From the NCBI RefSeq assembly GCF_000143415.4, contig NW_003314273.1, positions 2,451,805 to 2,515,804 on the forward strand: DNA of 64,000 nt. Direction: 5' to 3'. Shown piece after piece: positions 34,089 to 45,125 of this stretch (position 1 is its first letter; each line of letters starts with the position of its first letter). Below the pieces are notes generated by a model. The model saw only the letters and a list, made by a program, of their open reading frames with translations, was not told the origin of the DNA and made no database searches. This DNA is from Selaginella moellendorffii. Taxonomy: Eukaryota; Streptophyta; Lycopodiopsida; Selaginellales; Selaginellaceae. A program made the position numbers and the translations under genes.

Positions 34089-34900
34089 TCACAACGTGTG
34101 AACCATATCTTGGATCCATATCAATGGATTGGAGATTGTTAACGATGCAAGATCCTTTGGTAGATCATTCCCTGTGATGAAAGCTACTTCCCGGAGCCTC
34201 TGTATGGCTCTCGCCATCTTCGAGTTTGCGACAAGGTGCCATGGAGACTCCAGCAAGTTGGGAGAGAGGAGCAGCGCGTATGCCACGGCCAGCGTCCCGG
34301 AGAAGACGTCCAACTGAATCGACCATTTGCTCCGCAGCAAGAAGATTGCAAGAGAGGAAAGGGCGGTGGTGCCAGCGAAAGTGGGCAGAACGATCGACCA
34401 GGCATAGCTGAAGATCCAAGGATCATTGAACTCGAGCATGAGCTGCCAGGCCATGTTGAGCACGCCCACGAAGCACAAGCTTGCCTTGGACAGTTCAATC
34501 GTGGGATTTGTCCATGCCATCGAAAGGATTCCAGTCAGACCAGAGGCGAGCATGATGAGAGTGTAGATGGTGTTGAAGTTGATGCCCCAGATCACCGCTA
34601 GCATCTCACCTGTGGAAACAAGATGATCCTTTGAGTGCTCTAGCTAGAGAAGGTGATGCAAAGAAACTTACAGAAGATCAAAGGGACTAGTGTGAGGAAG
34701 AACTGGAGATCAAGGCCCTGTTTATCTGGATTGCCTTCAAGATTGAGGATCGCCAAGATGCTGAGAAGAGATTGGAAAACAAGTGGCCAATAGCCCAGCG
34801 CGTAGAAGAAACTTTGCCACTTGAACAGCCACTGGTGATTGCTCCACCGCTGCAAGATCTCCTCTAGACTATACTCACCACTCACCATGGGCAAAGCCAT
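34089..34900 (-). CDS. Multi-span membrane protein of unknown function
   Basis: Two exons joined in phase: 34900 to about 34670 (MALPMVSGEYSLEEILQRWS to LVPLIF), then CEMLAVIWGINFNTIYTLIM onward from about 34609. Six to seven hydrophobic segments are visible, including YTLIMLASGLTGILSMAW, SLCFVGVLNMAWQLML, IVLPTFAGTTALSSLAIFLL and VFSGTLAVAYALLL. The C terminus (KDLASLTISNPLIWIQDMVH) is amphipathic. About 250 residues. No family is recognised; it could be lineage-specific. Confidence 0.6.
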
Positions 34901-36205
34901 TGTCCTTCCTTTTGAAACCCTAACTCAGAAATCTCAACAATCCTTAAAATGTTTCAGGAACTAGAAAAAGAATATATTTAATTGTGTTAGATTCTTAATA
35001 TATAATTAAAATTCTTTTATTTCAGAATAAACTTTAATGAAAATAAATTGAGAATTTTAAAAAATAAATTAAAATATTGTCAATGGAAAATAAAAATAAA
35101 ATTAATGGTTTCATTAATTTATATAAAGAAAATTTAATTTTTGAGTGTTAGAGGGTTAAATATTATGATGTAAAACTATGTTAAAGTATAAATTTATTGT
35201 GAACTTAAGAATCCATTCTAAGTGTAACAAATTCAACAGTAAAATGAAAAAGAAACCCTTTCTTTTGCAATTACTTCTCTTTCTATGAATATCCAAAGAT
35301 AAAATTTTAATAATCCAAGTTTTGGATATTCATTAGCATTTACAAATATTATTGTCAGTGTTGGATATTAAATATATTTAAGTTAAAATTATTAATTTTA
35401 AAAGTAAATTTCATTAAATTAATTAAATTTATATGTATGTATGTATGTTTAAAATTTAAGTTTTTAATAATTGGTATAAAAAAACAAGAAATAAATTTCT
35501 TGAAAATATAATATTTACTTTATATTAATATTAAATTAATCTTATATTAATTTTATTTTATTCCTAGAAAAAGAGGAAATGGATGAATTCCTTAATATAA
35601 TCAAAATTACTCAAAATTTTTAAATACACATAATTAAGTATTTCAGCTCTTTGTAAATATAAATTTTATTCAGGCTTTATAGTTCTAAAATCGCTTGTTT
35701 TGCTTAATAGTAGTGTTATTCTTACTTATTAATCCAATTGATCAAATAAAGTTTAGAATTATAAGCATGTTTGTAATTTATAAACACAAGATTAATCTTA
35801 TTGCATATCAACCATTAGATGATAGAATAAAAAGAATATACTAAAAAGAGTTTAAGAAAGTTTATAAATTATAAACATGTTTATAAATTATAAATACAAG
35901 ATTAATCTAAATGAATAACAACCGTTAGATGGTAGAATATTCTAGAATAGTTAAGCACATTTTACAAGTTTACTTAAACAAACTAAAAAACTACAAAATA
36001 ACTTACCAAATCTTTCAAAATAATCATGAATAAATTATTTTAATGCTAAATTGTTACTTTTTATAGAGAATATTTTTTAATATTCTTAAATATTTCCAAG
36101 CAAACAAAGGACATTGTCTTGTGTAACGGCAGGACAAACACAGAAAAGCATTTATTAATCCTAGGCGTATAAGGTAGTATGTACATAAACGAATACGAGG
36201 CGCGA
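34901..36205. other. AT-rich gene-free stretch
   Basis: No gene. Strongly A+T-rich, with 'tatg' repeats near 35430 and a two-copy direct repeat at 35745-35960 listed separately. Confidence 0.4.
35745..35960. repeat. Two-copy direct repeat of about 110 bp with palindromic core
   Basis: Two units follow each other. Each has a near-palindrome of the type 'ttataaacatgtttataa', then 'acaagattaatct', then a 'caaccgttagatggtagaata' type end. The same core occurs inverted at about 6935-7000. Confidence 0.55.
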
Positions 36206-39117
36206 CTATTTCTCTCCAAACCACTGGTTGAGAGTCTCCATGACAACGTCGCCCTTGATCACGGGATTGTCCGGCAGTAGAGGCAAGCTGTTGTCAGGCT
36301 TCTCCAAGCGCTCCACCACAACCGGCGCGGCAGGGACGCTCTCCCACCAGGCCTTGAGTCGAGCGAAAAACTCACGCACCATTGGCCTCCGGAACTTGAG
36401 CTCCATGGTGAACTGATCCAGGACAAGGAAAGCCACGATGATCTGGAATGGCAGCGTCACGAGAAGGCCAGCGGCAGCGATCACGGAGAGCAAAGCCAAG
36501 TTGGTCGCCTGGAAAACTCAAACCAAGATCAACAAAATGAAAGAGAAGTTAAGAGACTACCTTTGGATTGCTGGACAGAGCGATCGTCCGGAGCTTCAAG
36601 AGAGCTACGTTGACGTTCTGGAGGAACGTCTCGAGTTGAGCCAGTGCTTCCTTCAGGGAGATTATCTTTTGGAGTGTGTTGGAGGGAGGTTGTTCCTGGA
36701 TTGTAACTTTTCCAAAGTCCGGCTCTACGTGTCCATTGGCTCTCAAACCTCGCAGTGCCAAAACTCCGATGCTACTGATAAGTAAAACACTGGGAAAAAC
36801 GTAGCGCAGCCATCTCCTACAAAAGATATATAGTTAAAAATGAACGAGAAGAGTTCTTCCAAGTGCTTACAAGTATAAGGCACCATAGAAGCACGCCAAG
36901 AACGCCAGTGTCTTTGGTGGCTCTTTCCATTCTTTAAGTTTCTTAAGCTCCATCACCATCGCTAGCAAAGGGGACATAAGTTCCTGCCAAAACAAAAACA
37001 CGACACTAACTTCCATCGCTAGAAAAGTTGCGTACCTTGAAAAGATCAATGTTTTCTGGAATTCCTGCGATTATAGCCCCGTCAATGGTTGCTTTCGTCA
37101 ACTCAAGCTCCCTGTTTTGCTCCTTGCATTCCCCCACTGCCCTCTCCAGCTGACTCAAGCCTCCAACTACGTGATTCTTTCCCAGAACCATGCCTCCTCC
37201 TCCCAGTCTTTGCCTCCAAAATGCTATGGACTCTGCGCGGTTCCACGTCTCTGAGTCCATCCATTTTCGGAAGTAGATGCTACCATCCGTGCCAACTATA
37301 TAGCCGCTTGAAGTGAGTTCGTTGTTTTTCGGGACCTGCGAGTTCTCGTAAGAGCTTAGCTCCATCCTGCCACCCCAAAAGTCTACTGCCAGCGATTGAA
37401 GCACCAAGAACCCAGCTGCTGTGCTCGAAACATATGAATACTGGAGAAGTTTCTCTGGATGCTCCGGTGCTTTCTTTAAGGTAGCTTGCAAAGCTTGAAA
37501 CCTTGCTATCCCAAGCAGCGCACTGTTTATGGCCCTTCTCCTTCCAGTCTTGGAGACGTAAGCGTATTCTGGAGAAGTTTCGCTCGTCTTTGGAGCATAC
37601 TCTCGAATAAACCTGTGCACCATCATCATTTCTAGAATGAACAGGTACCAAATTTCCCGGCGACCTCTACCTGTGAAGTCGACAAATTCCAGCACCCATG
37701 GATCGTCCCTGCAAGATAGCATTCAAGTACAGATATTACACATCGCTTAAGTCAAAAACGTTCTCAAAACGTACTCCGAGCTCGAAGAAATCGAAATTGC
37801 AGAATCAAAGAGCTCCATCCCGAGGGGCCCAACTCTCCTACGTTCAATTTTAGCCTCGGGTCCATCAAAACTGAGACGCAGTGTTTGTTTATCCTGGAAA
37901 GCAATCCTGAAAGGCTATGCAATACATAAAAGTCAGAAGGACTAATGCTGGAAGAAAAAGAAACCAAGCTAAACCTCGAAATAGAGAGCACGATCCGTCA
38001 TAGTCAAATTTCCAGGCCACGCCATCCCATTATCCCATTTCTGCACAGGTTGCCTCCGGCTAGCTCCAATACAAATAAGACTTTCGTCACGATCGAGCTC
38101 TAAGTTACATTCCTGACGAAAAATGTGTCGACCATTTACAACACTGAATTTAGAGAAAACATAAAACTTAAAACAGAATCGAAGGAAAAAAACAAAAAGG
38201 TTTTGACACTCACCCGCACAGCTCGCAAAGATATCTATCCCAAGTGTCAAACGACAAACCATCTTTGTCGCCAGTAAGAGCTTTAAACAGGTGGTGCGCC
38301 GTGGCTAAGTCGGCAGCTCCAGGTATGGAGGGCGCGATTCTTGCAAACGCTGGTTCTTGTACAAGTGTCTGCACCAAAAAGAGTTTTGGAGACGAAAATA
38401 AAAACAGAAAAGAAGGCTTACTTGAATTTTTTCTTGAGCTTCCATGTAAGGTTGCTGCCATGCCAGCATTGTTATAAAGGTGAGACGTCGAAACGCAGCA
38501 TCCTGGAGAAGGAGAGAGCGATCACAAACAAACGCTTTCACAAAGTTATTGACAAGTTCTACCTTTAAGTTTGGTATGAAATCTCCAGAGCCTCTTCCCA
38601 GGAACCGAAAGCAGCAAAACTCGAGTAAGTTTCGTGCTTCGTTTTGCACAGAAACTGGAGCATATCTTTCGAAATGTTCTCTCATCCTCCTGCCTGTCAC
38701 TCCACTCAATCTTTTTTTTCCCCCGCGGAGAAGGAAAGAAAAAACCGTCATTGGATTCTCATCGATCGATCGAACTAGAACACTTACCGACTGAATTGCT
38801 CAATCGCATTGATCGCAGCAGTAGAAAGCTCGCCTCTAGGCGTTTTACTGTCCACTGTTTGCTCCTTAACACTAAACGCCTCTAGCAGCTGCCGTTGCGC
38901 GTCGATTCCACCATCGTCCCTCACATTCTGATCGCCTTGCCAGAACGCACTGATGACTGCGCCAGAATCGAGAGCTAGAAACCAAGAAATCTCACAATAT
39001 CATACCATTCCGCCTCGAGCAATGCCTCAATCGTCGAAACGCCGCCTTGCGACCGCAGCAGCAGAGATTCAGCTGGAAGAATACGCCGCGATTGACTGGA
39101 AGAAGCCAGGAACTCAT
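36206..39117 (-). CDS. DUF639 family plant protein
   Basis: A many-exon gene on the minus strand. Exon 1 (likely from 39117, MSSWLLPVNRGVFFQLNL) joins in phase to ALDSGAVISAFWQGDQNVRD. Later exons carry REHFERYAPVSVQNEARNLL with EFCCFRFLGRGSGDFIPNLK, AAFRRLTFITMLAWQQPYME, DLATAHHLFKALTGDKDGLS and WDRYLCELCG. The diagnostic DUF639 stretch follows: KWDNGMAWPGNLTMTDRALY, then DDPWVLEFVDFTGRGRREIW, a central helical part (GIARFQALQATLKKAPEHPE), and two or three membrane helices near the C terminus (LLSVIAAAGLLVTLPFQIIV), ending NQWFGEK. The family is found in all land plants and has no firmly assigned molecular function. The upstream in-frame methionine at 39231 is an alternative start. Confidence 0.85.
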
Positions 39118-39284
39118 CCCCGGCGCCCAGACACATCCCTCCATTTTTCCTTGTTCTTCGCTAGGGTAGAAAGCGAATATGCCACCTCCACATACTTTAT
39201 TCCACGTAGTTTCCACGTGGGCACTGTACAAAGCCCTTATCTCTAGCCGTTGGATAAATCCTCTAAATTTGTGAAAAGTATTTA

Positions 39285-39440
39285 CCTAATCACTTCAGCT
39301 CAAAATCTTAAACTGTTGGAGAAGAAATTTGGAGCAAATAAGAAGAGGGAAAAACAAAATTTAAAATATTAACCTCTACAAAGTATTGTTTAAACGGATA
39401 AGGATTGAACTTTAAACGAATGCAAACTTTAAAAGCTTTT
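39285..39440 (-). repeat. Decayed copy of the 41.99-42.12 kb sequence
   Basis: The blocks 'agtatttac-taatcacttcagct', 'gaagaaatttggagcaaa' and 'gaagagggaaa' match 42010-42120. They mark the start of a degenerate tandem duplicate. Confidence 0.55.
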
Positions 39441-39449
39441 TAATAAGAG

Positions 39450-39690
39450 ATATTAAGCAAGTGTTAAAGGAAAAGTGATTTTAAAGAAACCCTAAATGAA
39501 ATGTTAATAAAAATTTGCAAAGATTGTTCTTGATTTAAAAGTGCTGTGCATAGCATACCGAGCAACCACTTGAAGCTTTTCAAAAGCAGTGATGAACAGT
39601 CTCGTTCCCAGGCATTTCTTTGCATAACAGCTCTTTGATTGCACATGAGGTTTGTGATTGGGATTCTTTAAGTAGCAAAATTAAGTGGCT
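39450..39690 (-). pseudogene. Decayed fragment of the SNI1 3' exons
   Basis: The blocks 'catagcataccgag-aacc-cttgaag', 'cttttcaaaagca', 'gatgaacagt' and 'ttgtgattg-gattcttt' match 43215-43445, the penultimate exons of SNI1, in the same orientation. Most of the gene is absent and the frame is lost. Confidence 0.75.
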
Positions 39691-39699
39691 AGAAGCCAT

Positions 39700-40329
39700 T
39701 GGAATCTCTATACCATAGAATATGGAGATCTTTTGATTTTTTTACTTTCGAAAAGTACTTTCGAAATGCCGCTGCAGCTCTCGAATGTAATTAGCTAGCA
39801 AAATAAAATCAAAATCAAAACTTTGAGATCTTTAATGAAATTTTACAAGATGCAAATCGTCTCGTCATGGCCTTCTTTGCTCCATCCAGCACAGTCCTGT
39901 TACCACTTGTTCCAGTTTTCACCAAGCTTTCAGAGGTATGCTCAGGTATGCTCGTCTAGTTTTTAATTTCTCACTCAAAGAAAAGCCTTTGAGCTAACCA
40001 AGGCATCAAGCTTTGCTGTTGCTCACGCTACCAAGCAATCCCCCGATCATTCGAGCTCTCTTCTAGCGCTCTTCATTCTACGATCTTGCCACTCAAGCCG
40101 TAGCATTGCAAGTACTGTCCATGTCTATGAATTTATCTTAGATGTGCTGGGCTCTACTTTTTACTTGTTATGTGCCTTCCTTCTGCGTGTTTTCTCTCTC
40201 TTGATGGCAAGGCTCCATTTTACATGAGCTTAGCTGCCGTCTTCGCAAATGCTCTTTTGGACTGGGGAGTAGCACTATACTAATATGGCTACTCCATCTT
40301 GTTTAAGGAAGTACATAATTTTAAACACA
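39700..40329. other. Unassigned stretch in the duplicated region
   Basis: No gene seen. There is a short direct repeat 'aggtatgctc' near 39930-39955. Confidence 0.25.
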
Positions 40330-40640
40330 CGATTAAGAGCTTGGCCACGAAAGATGTTTCATCCTCGAGGAAGCATGCCTTGAACTCCTCATCGTCAATG
40401 CGTACTGCACTGACTAGGGCCAAGAGCTAGAAAAACACAGTTCAAAAACTTCTTCAGTGTTCACAGTAACACAAGATTGGTGGAATTTTGTCTCTTTTTG
40501 TGAATCTAGTGTTAAAGATAAGTGCACTCAGTGTGCAATCTTTGCACATGTGCATGCGAGTGAATAACTAGGTACAAAGCTCTCCATGTACCACGCTTGG
40601 ATTGCGCTCCCCCTCCGCAACTCGAGCGTGGCATCCACGG
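40330..40640 (-). pseudogene. Decayed copy of the 41162-41804 gene and its upstream flank
   Basis: Positions 40335-40425 match 41200-41285 (the C-terminal exon, with 'gaaagatgtttca', 'cgaggaa', 'tgccttgaa' and 'tcgtcaatgcg'). Positions 40570-40610 match 41905-41945 in the upstream flank ('ctaggtac', 'ctcca-gtaccacgctt-gattg'). The middle is deleted and the frame is broken. Confidence 0.6.
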
Positions 40641-41161
40641 TTTCTCTCAAGCCCGGGGGCACAACCGCAGCCCCAAGCTTGAATAGGCGATCCTCCTCCC
40701 TGCTGTAGACTTCAAGGGAACAAGGCTCATTCGAGATAAAAGGGAACTACTTCAACTGCTGAGGGATTGCAGCTCTGTCTGCTCGTGAGACAAAGAAACA
40801 AAAAAAGAGTGGTCGCCAACTTTGTGGAAAACAGCATCTATATCTGCTCTGAACAGCACTAGACACAGTCGACAAAATAGAATGTTAGCAAATGGCGATG
40901 CTAGGCTGCTGCTAAGAGTTGCGCGATCATATGTGCTTGTCCAGGGCAGGAGGAAGATCGATGCAGGTTGTTTATCATCTTTTCTTGTTCTCTTAGTCAT
41001 CACTGAAAAATGAAACACTTAACAGGTTTTTGATCCAAGCAAGTAAGTTTCATTGATTTCTTGAAAAAGTCAGTATTCGTGAGCTCCCGATCAATCTTTG
41101 GATGAGGGATTTCGTGGACAAAAGCAACAAGTCAAAAACCAACAAAGCTGCATCCGCCCGA

Positions 41162-41804
41162 TTAGACATCGATGTCGTATGTGCGGTGAGCCAGGAGCTT
41201 GAACATGAAAGATGTTTCACTCTGCTTGTTGTACACGAGGAACTCTGCCTTGACGTCCTCTTCGTCCTCGTCGTCAATGCGAGCCAGGCATGCTGCCTCC
41301 TTTTCCGGTGAACTCTTGCGCGAGCCCACGAAGCACTCCCCCAATCTCGACATCCTCGCCATGTAACAGCCGCGGCTCTCTGGCTCATAATCCATTGGCG
41401 TCACGTAATACACCTTCGTCTCCGGGTCGCTGAGCACGCCCAAGTGGTTGCCCGATGCGCGCTGCCTCTGCAGGACGTGGAACGTGAAGGGAGGGTGGCC
41501 ATGCAGCTGCCGCATGGCTGGAGCGGCCCCCTTACGGATCGCCTCGTCTCTGAAAAATAAACTGAAAAATCGAAAATGCTGAAGGCTCACAAGATCGGCT
41601 TCTCTCGACAAGTTCGACAGGAAGCTCCGAGTTGCTCAACCACAGCCGCGCATCTAACACGGCAATGTAGACGTTCTCCTCGTGCGTAAGGTAAGGGCAC
41701 ATCGTAATAAGAGAAGCAAGCCTTCCGCCGTCACTCAGATCTACCAGGAGCTGCTCCAGATCCTTGCAGTTACAGTGGTTTTTGTCGGTAGTTTCAACTC
41801 CCAT
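41162..41804 (-). CDS. Uncharacterised two-exon gene
   Basis: Exon 1 starts MGVETTDKNHCNCKDLEQLL, continues with LASLITMCPYLTHEENVYIA and VLDARLWLSNSELPVELVER, and ends at a GTGAGC donor near 41603. A short intron leads to exon 2 with EAIRKGAAPAMRQLHGHPPF, SDPETKVYYVTPMDYEPESR, an acidic run (DDEDEEDVKAEFLVYNKQ) and the C terminus FMFKLLAHRTYDIDV. About 200 residues, no signal peptide or membrane segment. The family is not recognised. A decayed neighbour copy at 40330-40640 shows that the locus has been duplicated locally. Confidence 0.5.
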
Positions 41805-42372
41805 GGCTTGCAGCGCGGGATGTCATTAAGAAAGAAATCCCGTTATGGGTTCCTTTAACAGCAAATTAAACTCCACAGCGAGAAAAGCAGTGGGGTATTC
41901 CTCCTAGGTACGTATTTCTCCACGTACCACGCTTCGATTGTCTCAAACAGAGCTCCACCCTATGGAGATGAGAGCGTGTACGTCCATTGGCCAGCCCTAA
42001 AAGACAAGATTAAGTATTTACTTAATCACTTCAGCTGAATCTTAAGCCGTTGGTGATTTATACACACAACCCTTGAAACCTGCGAAGACAAGAAATTTGG
42101 AGCAAAAGAGAAGAGGGCAAATCTCTTTGATTTCTCCCCTCTTGGGTGGATTTGTTTTTCCTCTTGGCGATGTCTTGCTCGTGCTGTTGCTGTACGTGCT
42201 CGTATTCAACGCTGGAATGGTGCACAGCTCCACTTTGGAAGATTTATTGCATCCTTCGCTACTTTGAGAAGGAGCTGATGCATCAAATCTTTGTCATTGG
42301 CCTCTTTAGAAACTGGTAAGCTTCCTTTCTTCGAGATTGTCCTGGAAAAAGAAAACAAAATGGTTTTCTCAG

Positions 42373-43006
42373 GAGACAAAGAGGCGTTCGATCGGAGCAA
42401 AACCTAGCAGAGATTGAGAACCTTGGGCCGATCACGCTCACTTTGGACAATCAGCCTTTCACCTGTCAAGATGGATCATGGTCTGCTGGTAAAACTCAAT
42501 CCTTTACCTCTCTCGAGAATGGAAGTACAAGTCTTAGTTGTGCTCGATCCAGGTCCTGGAATCCCGAGAACAGCGATGGGAATCCATCGAGAGATTTATG
42601 TCTTGAGGCGTGAAAGGAAACACCTGGTAAAACTCGAAAAAAAAAGCACAAAACAAAACTCGTAAGTAGCTCCAAAAACTTACAGTTCTTGGATTTGTAG
42701 AAGAGAGAGGTGGCCAAGTACGCAAGGAAAACAGAAGAGCTCAAAGGCATGAAGGATAAGATCAACATGCTGGACTTCAAGTACCAGCTTCTTCTCGACA
42801 TGGTAAGAACTTAAGCTCGCTGGAGTTAGAAGGAAACTTTTCTGAATAAATGGATTTGATCAATCGATTGATTGATTGAGCAGTGGACCACGAAAGTCAT
42901 GGGTGGTGAGAATGGAGGCGGCGGTTCTCCGAGAAGAGGCCTCAGTAGGACACCATCACCACGAAAGAGTCCGAAGAACACTCCACAGCGGAGTCGCAGC
43001 CGATAA
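42373..43006 (+). CDS. Coiled-coil protein with basic SP-rich tail (5' end unresolved)
   Basis: Four exons join in phase: 42373-42488 (QRGVRSEQNLAEIENLGPIT, then LDNQPFTCQDGSWSA), 42553-42626 (PGIPRTAMGIHREIYVLRRE), 42701-42802 (KREVAKYARKTEELKGMKDK, INMLDFKYQLLLDM) and 42884-43006 (WTTKVMGGENGGGGSPRRGL, then a SPRKSPKN-type tail ending RSRSR). The middle part is a heptad-like charged helix and the tail is arginine/serine/proline-rich, as in microtubule- or RNA-associated proteins. The first exon and start codon could not be fixed; a candidate upstream exon at 42255-42317 reads RYFEKELMHQIFVIGLFRNW. No family recognised. The gene converges on SNI1, about 110 bp away. Confidence 0.5.
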
Positions 43007-43114
43007 AAATCTGTTAATACCTGTGAAGATCGTCAAGAACAAACATTACTCCAGAAACGAGTAATGCGTTTACCGGTCTTAGAGATTAGTCTTTCTCAAT
43101 TGGAGTTGACGACT

Positions 43115-45085
43115 TCAGATGTTGCTCAAGACCTCCGCCACAACCAAGGCCTGCTTTGCAGTCGGATGGACAATGAAATCCCTGGAAAACAGGAAACAAA
43201 TGTTTTGGAGAACTTTGATTTAGGCATAGCATACCGAGGAACCGCTTGAAGCTTTTCAAAAGCAGCGATGAACAGTCCTGCAATCGAAGAGCCGTCGGAA
43301 GGATTGATGCAGAGAATTGCCTGGAAAAAGAAAAGAAAAAGAAAAAGAAAAAGAAAAAGAAATTGTTTTGCAAAATTGAGAAACAAAACAGCGATACCTG
43401 AAACGCGTGAGCAAGCAGCAATTGTGATTGTGATTCTTTGAGTAAGACCTGCGCAGTTCGATCATCGAAGCGTTGCAGCAAGACTTCGAAGGATGAAAAA
43501 TCTATAGGTGGTCGCTACAAAAAGATAAAAACGTTCGAACTCTTCCAATCATAAGTTACAGAAAGAAAACCACATACCCTTGAGGAAAATAGCTTAACAA
43601 AACACTCCATTACGAATTGGAGCTTCTGCTCGGGTTTCTGGATTGCCTTATGAAATAAAAACATCGTCGATATTTAAAAGCATGTAAATAGATAAACACA
43701 CCTCCAAGAAAATAGGCATTTTTTCACCGTTATTCTTGAACAGTTTGTCCACTAACTGGTCGATATAATCCTTCGTTAAGCTGACAAAGGTAAAGATTAT
43801 CGCACCATTATAAACAACGATTCTCACCTCGTTTTCAGTTCATCAAGGTGAAATAGCTTGTGAAAACAATAAGAGACGTTATTACAACAAGGTCACAGAA
43901 AAACTTACCAGAGATATCAACGCTTGGGTCGATTTATAAATGATGTCGAAGTACTGGAGACTGCTATTGTTCTCTGTCACTCCCTCCAAACTAAAATGTA
44001 GCAACTCCAGGAGGATCTTATCAAAGGAAGAATTTCCACCGCACATCTCCAACTGCTTATAAACGCAAAACCTCTCCATATTTGCACCTGCGAGATCTTC
44101 AAACTTTTAGCTTCTACCCTTTCGAAAAAAAACACATACCATCGAAGCTTGCCCGTGTCTGCTCAAAATCTTTGACCAACTGATCAATGAAGTGCCGAAA
44201 CACAAGTGTTTTCACCGGAAACTGAAACTCCATTGTAAAGAAAAGCATGTAAGGAGAAAATAACAGAAAGAAATAAATAAAATTTCACTTACGGCGCAGA
44301 TTGGAGACTCTTTAACCATTAAATCTCTGGCAAGCGATGACAGATTCTAGAAGGCATCCGTCAGAACATGGAGAAAAGGAAAAATTAAATAAATAAATGG
44401 TGAATTGAGTTACCAAGGAGGTAATGCAGGAAACATTTTTGTAAGGGACTTCCGACGCGTAAGATATGACTACCTGTGAAAAAGAAAAGGAAGAAAGATA
44501 GATTGATCAGTATGATCGAAGAGGTTACCTCGTCTAAGTCTTTCAAAAGTCTGTAGCTCGCCATTGCCACCTCCATGGATTTGCTTTCTCGCAAACACGA
44601 GTAGACAGCTCTGTAGATGCTCCTAGAAATCCAAAACTTAGAAAAGTTTTTCTTTCTTTTCTCTTTTCTTTGCTTACTTGCTTGGCCTGGCTTTCTCGGG
44701 CATCACAAACTCCTCAAAAACGACATCCAGGAACGAAAGCTCTGAAAAGAGTTAACGAGAAACTAAAGAAAAGAAAAACCATAAAAAACGAGAGAGCTCA
44801 TACTGTCGTCTCGAATGGATTCGGCGTCTTTGACGCCCTGTGAATCCAGCATTGCGAGCACATTGTCTTCCATGTAGCCCACACCAAAGTCGACAGTTTC
44901 CTGGAAAAAATTCGTTCATGAAAAAGAAATCGACAGGAGAACCATTTCTCACCCCTTCTGGCTCCGGCGCACCACCGCGCGCAGCAATCTACAAAACCAG
45001 CGAGCTCAACACACGCCACCGGAGGGAAAATGCTTACCCGGGAAGACGATCGCCGCTGCCGCTTCATCGTCCCGCCCAAACTCAT
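43115..45085 (-). CDS. SNI1: SNI1 orthologue, SMC5/6-associated repressor of defence genes
   Basis: A gene of more than ten short exons. The start MSLGGTMKRQRRSSSR (45085) joins in phase to IAARGGAPEPEG and to ETVDFGVGYMEDNVLAMLDS, which matches the SNI1 N-terminal LAMLDSxGxKD signature. Further exons give LSFLDVVFEEFVMPEKARPS, SIYRAVYSCLRESKSMEVAM, ASYRLLKDLDE, VVISYASEVPYKNVSCITSL and FPVKTLVFRHFIDQLVKDFE. The C-terminal part has LLQRFDDRTAQVLLKESQSQ, NPSDGSSIAGLFIAAFEKLQ and the last exon DFIVHPTAKQALVVAEVLSN. In Arabidopsis, SNI1 is a helical scaffold protein in the SMC5/6 complex that links DNA-damage response to salicylic-acid defence. Identification rests on pattern memory across the full length. 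A fragment of this gene is duplicated at 60683-60900. Confidence 0.82.
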
Positions 45086-45125
45086 TAGGGTTTACACTAG
45101 AACAGGATATTCCTTTCCCCCTTAA

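Noticed and set aside
1480-45085. EDS5-like MATE and SNI1 as a salicylic-acid gene cluster
   Set aside because: Both have angiosperm relatives in salicylic-acid signalling, but they are 40 kb apart with many unrelated genes between; nothing in the sequence supports a functional cluster.
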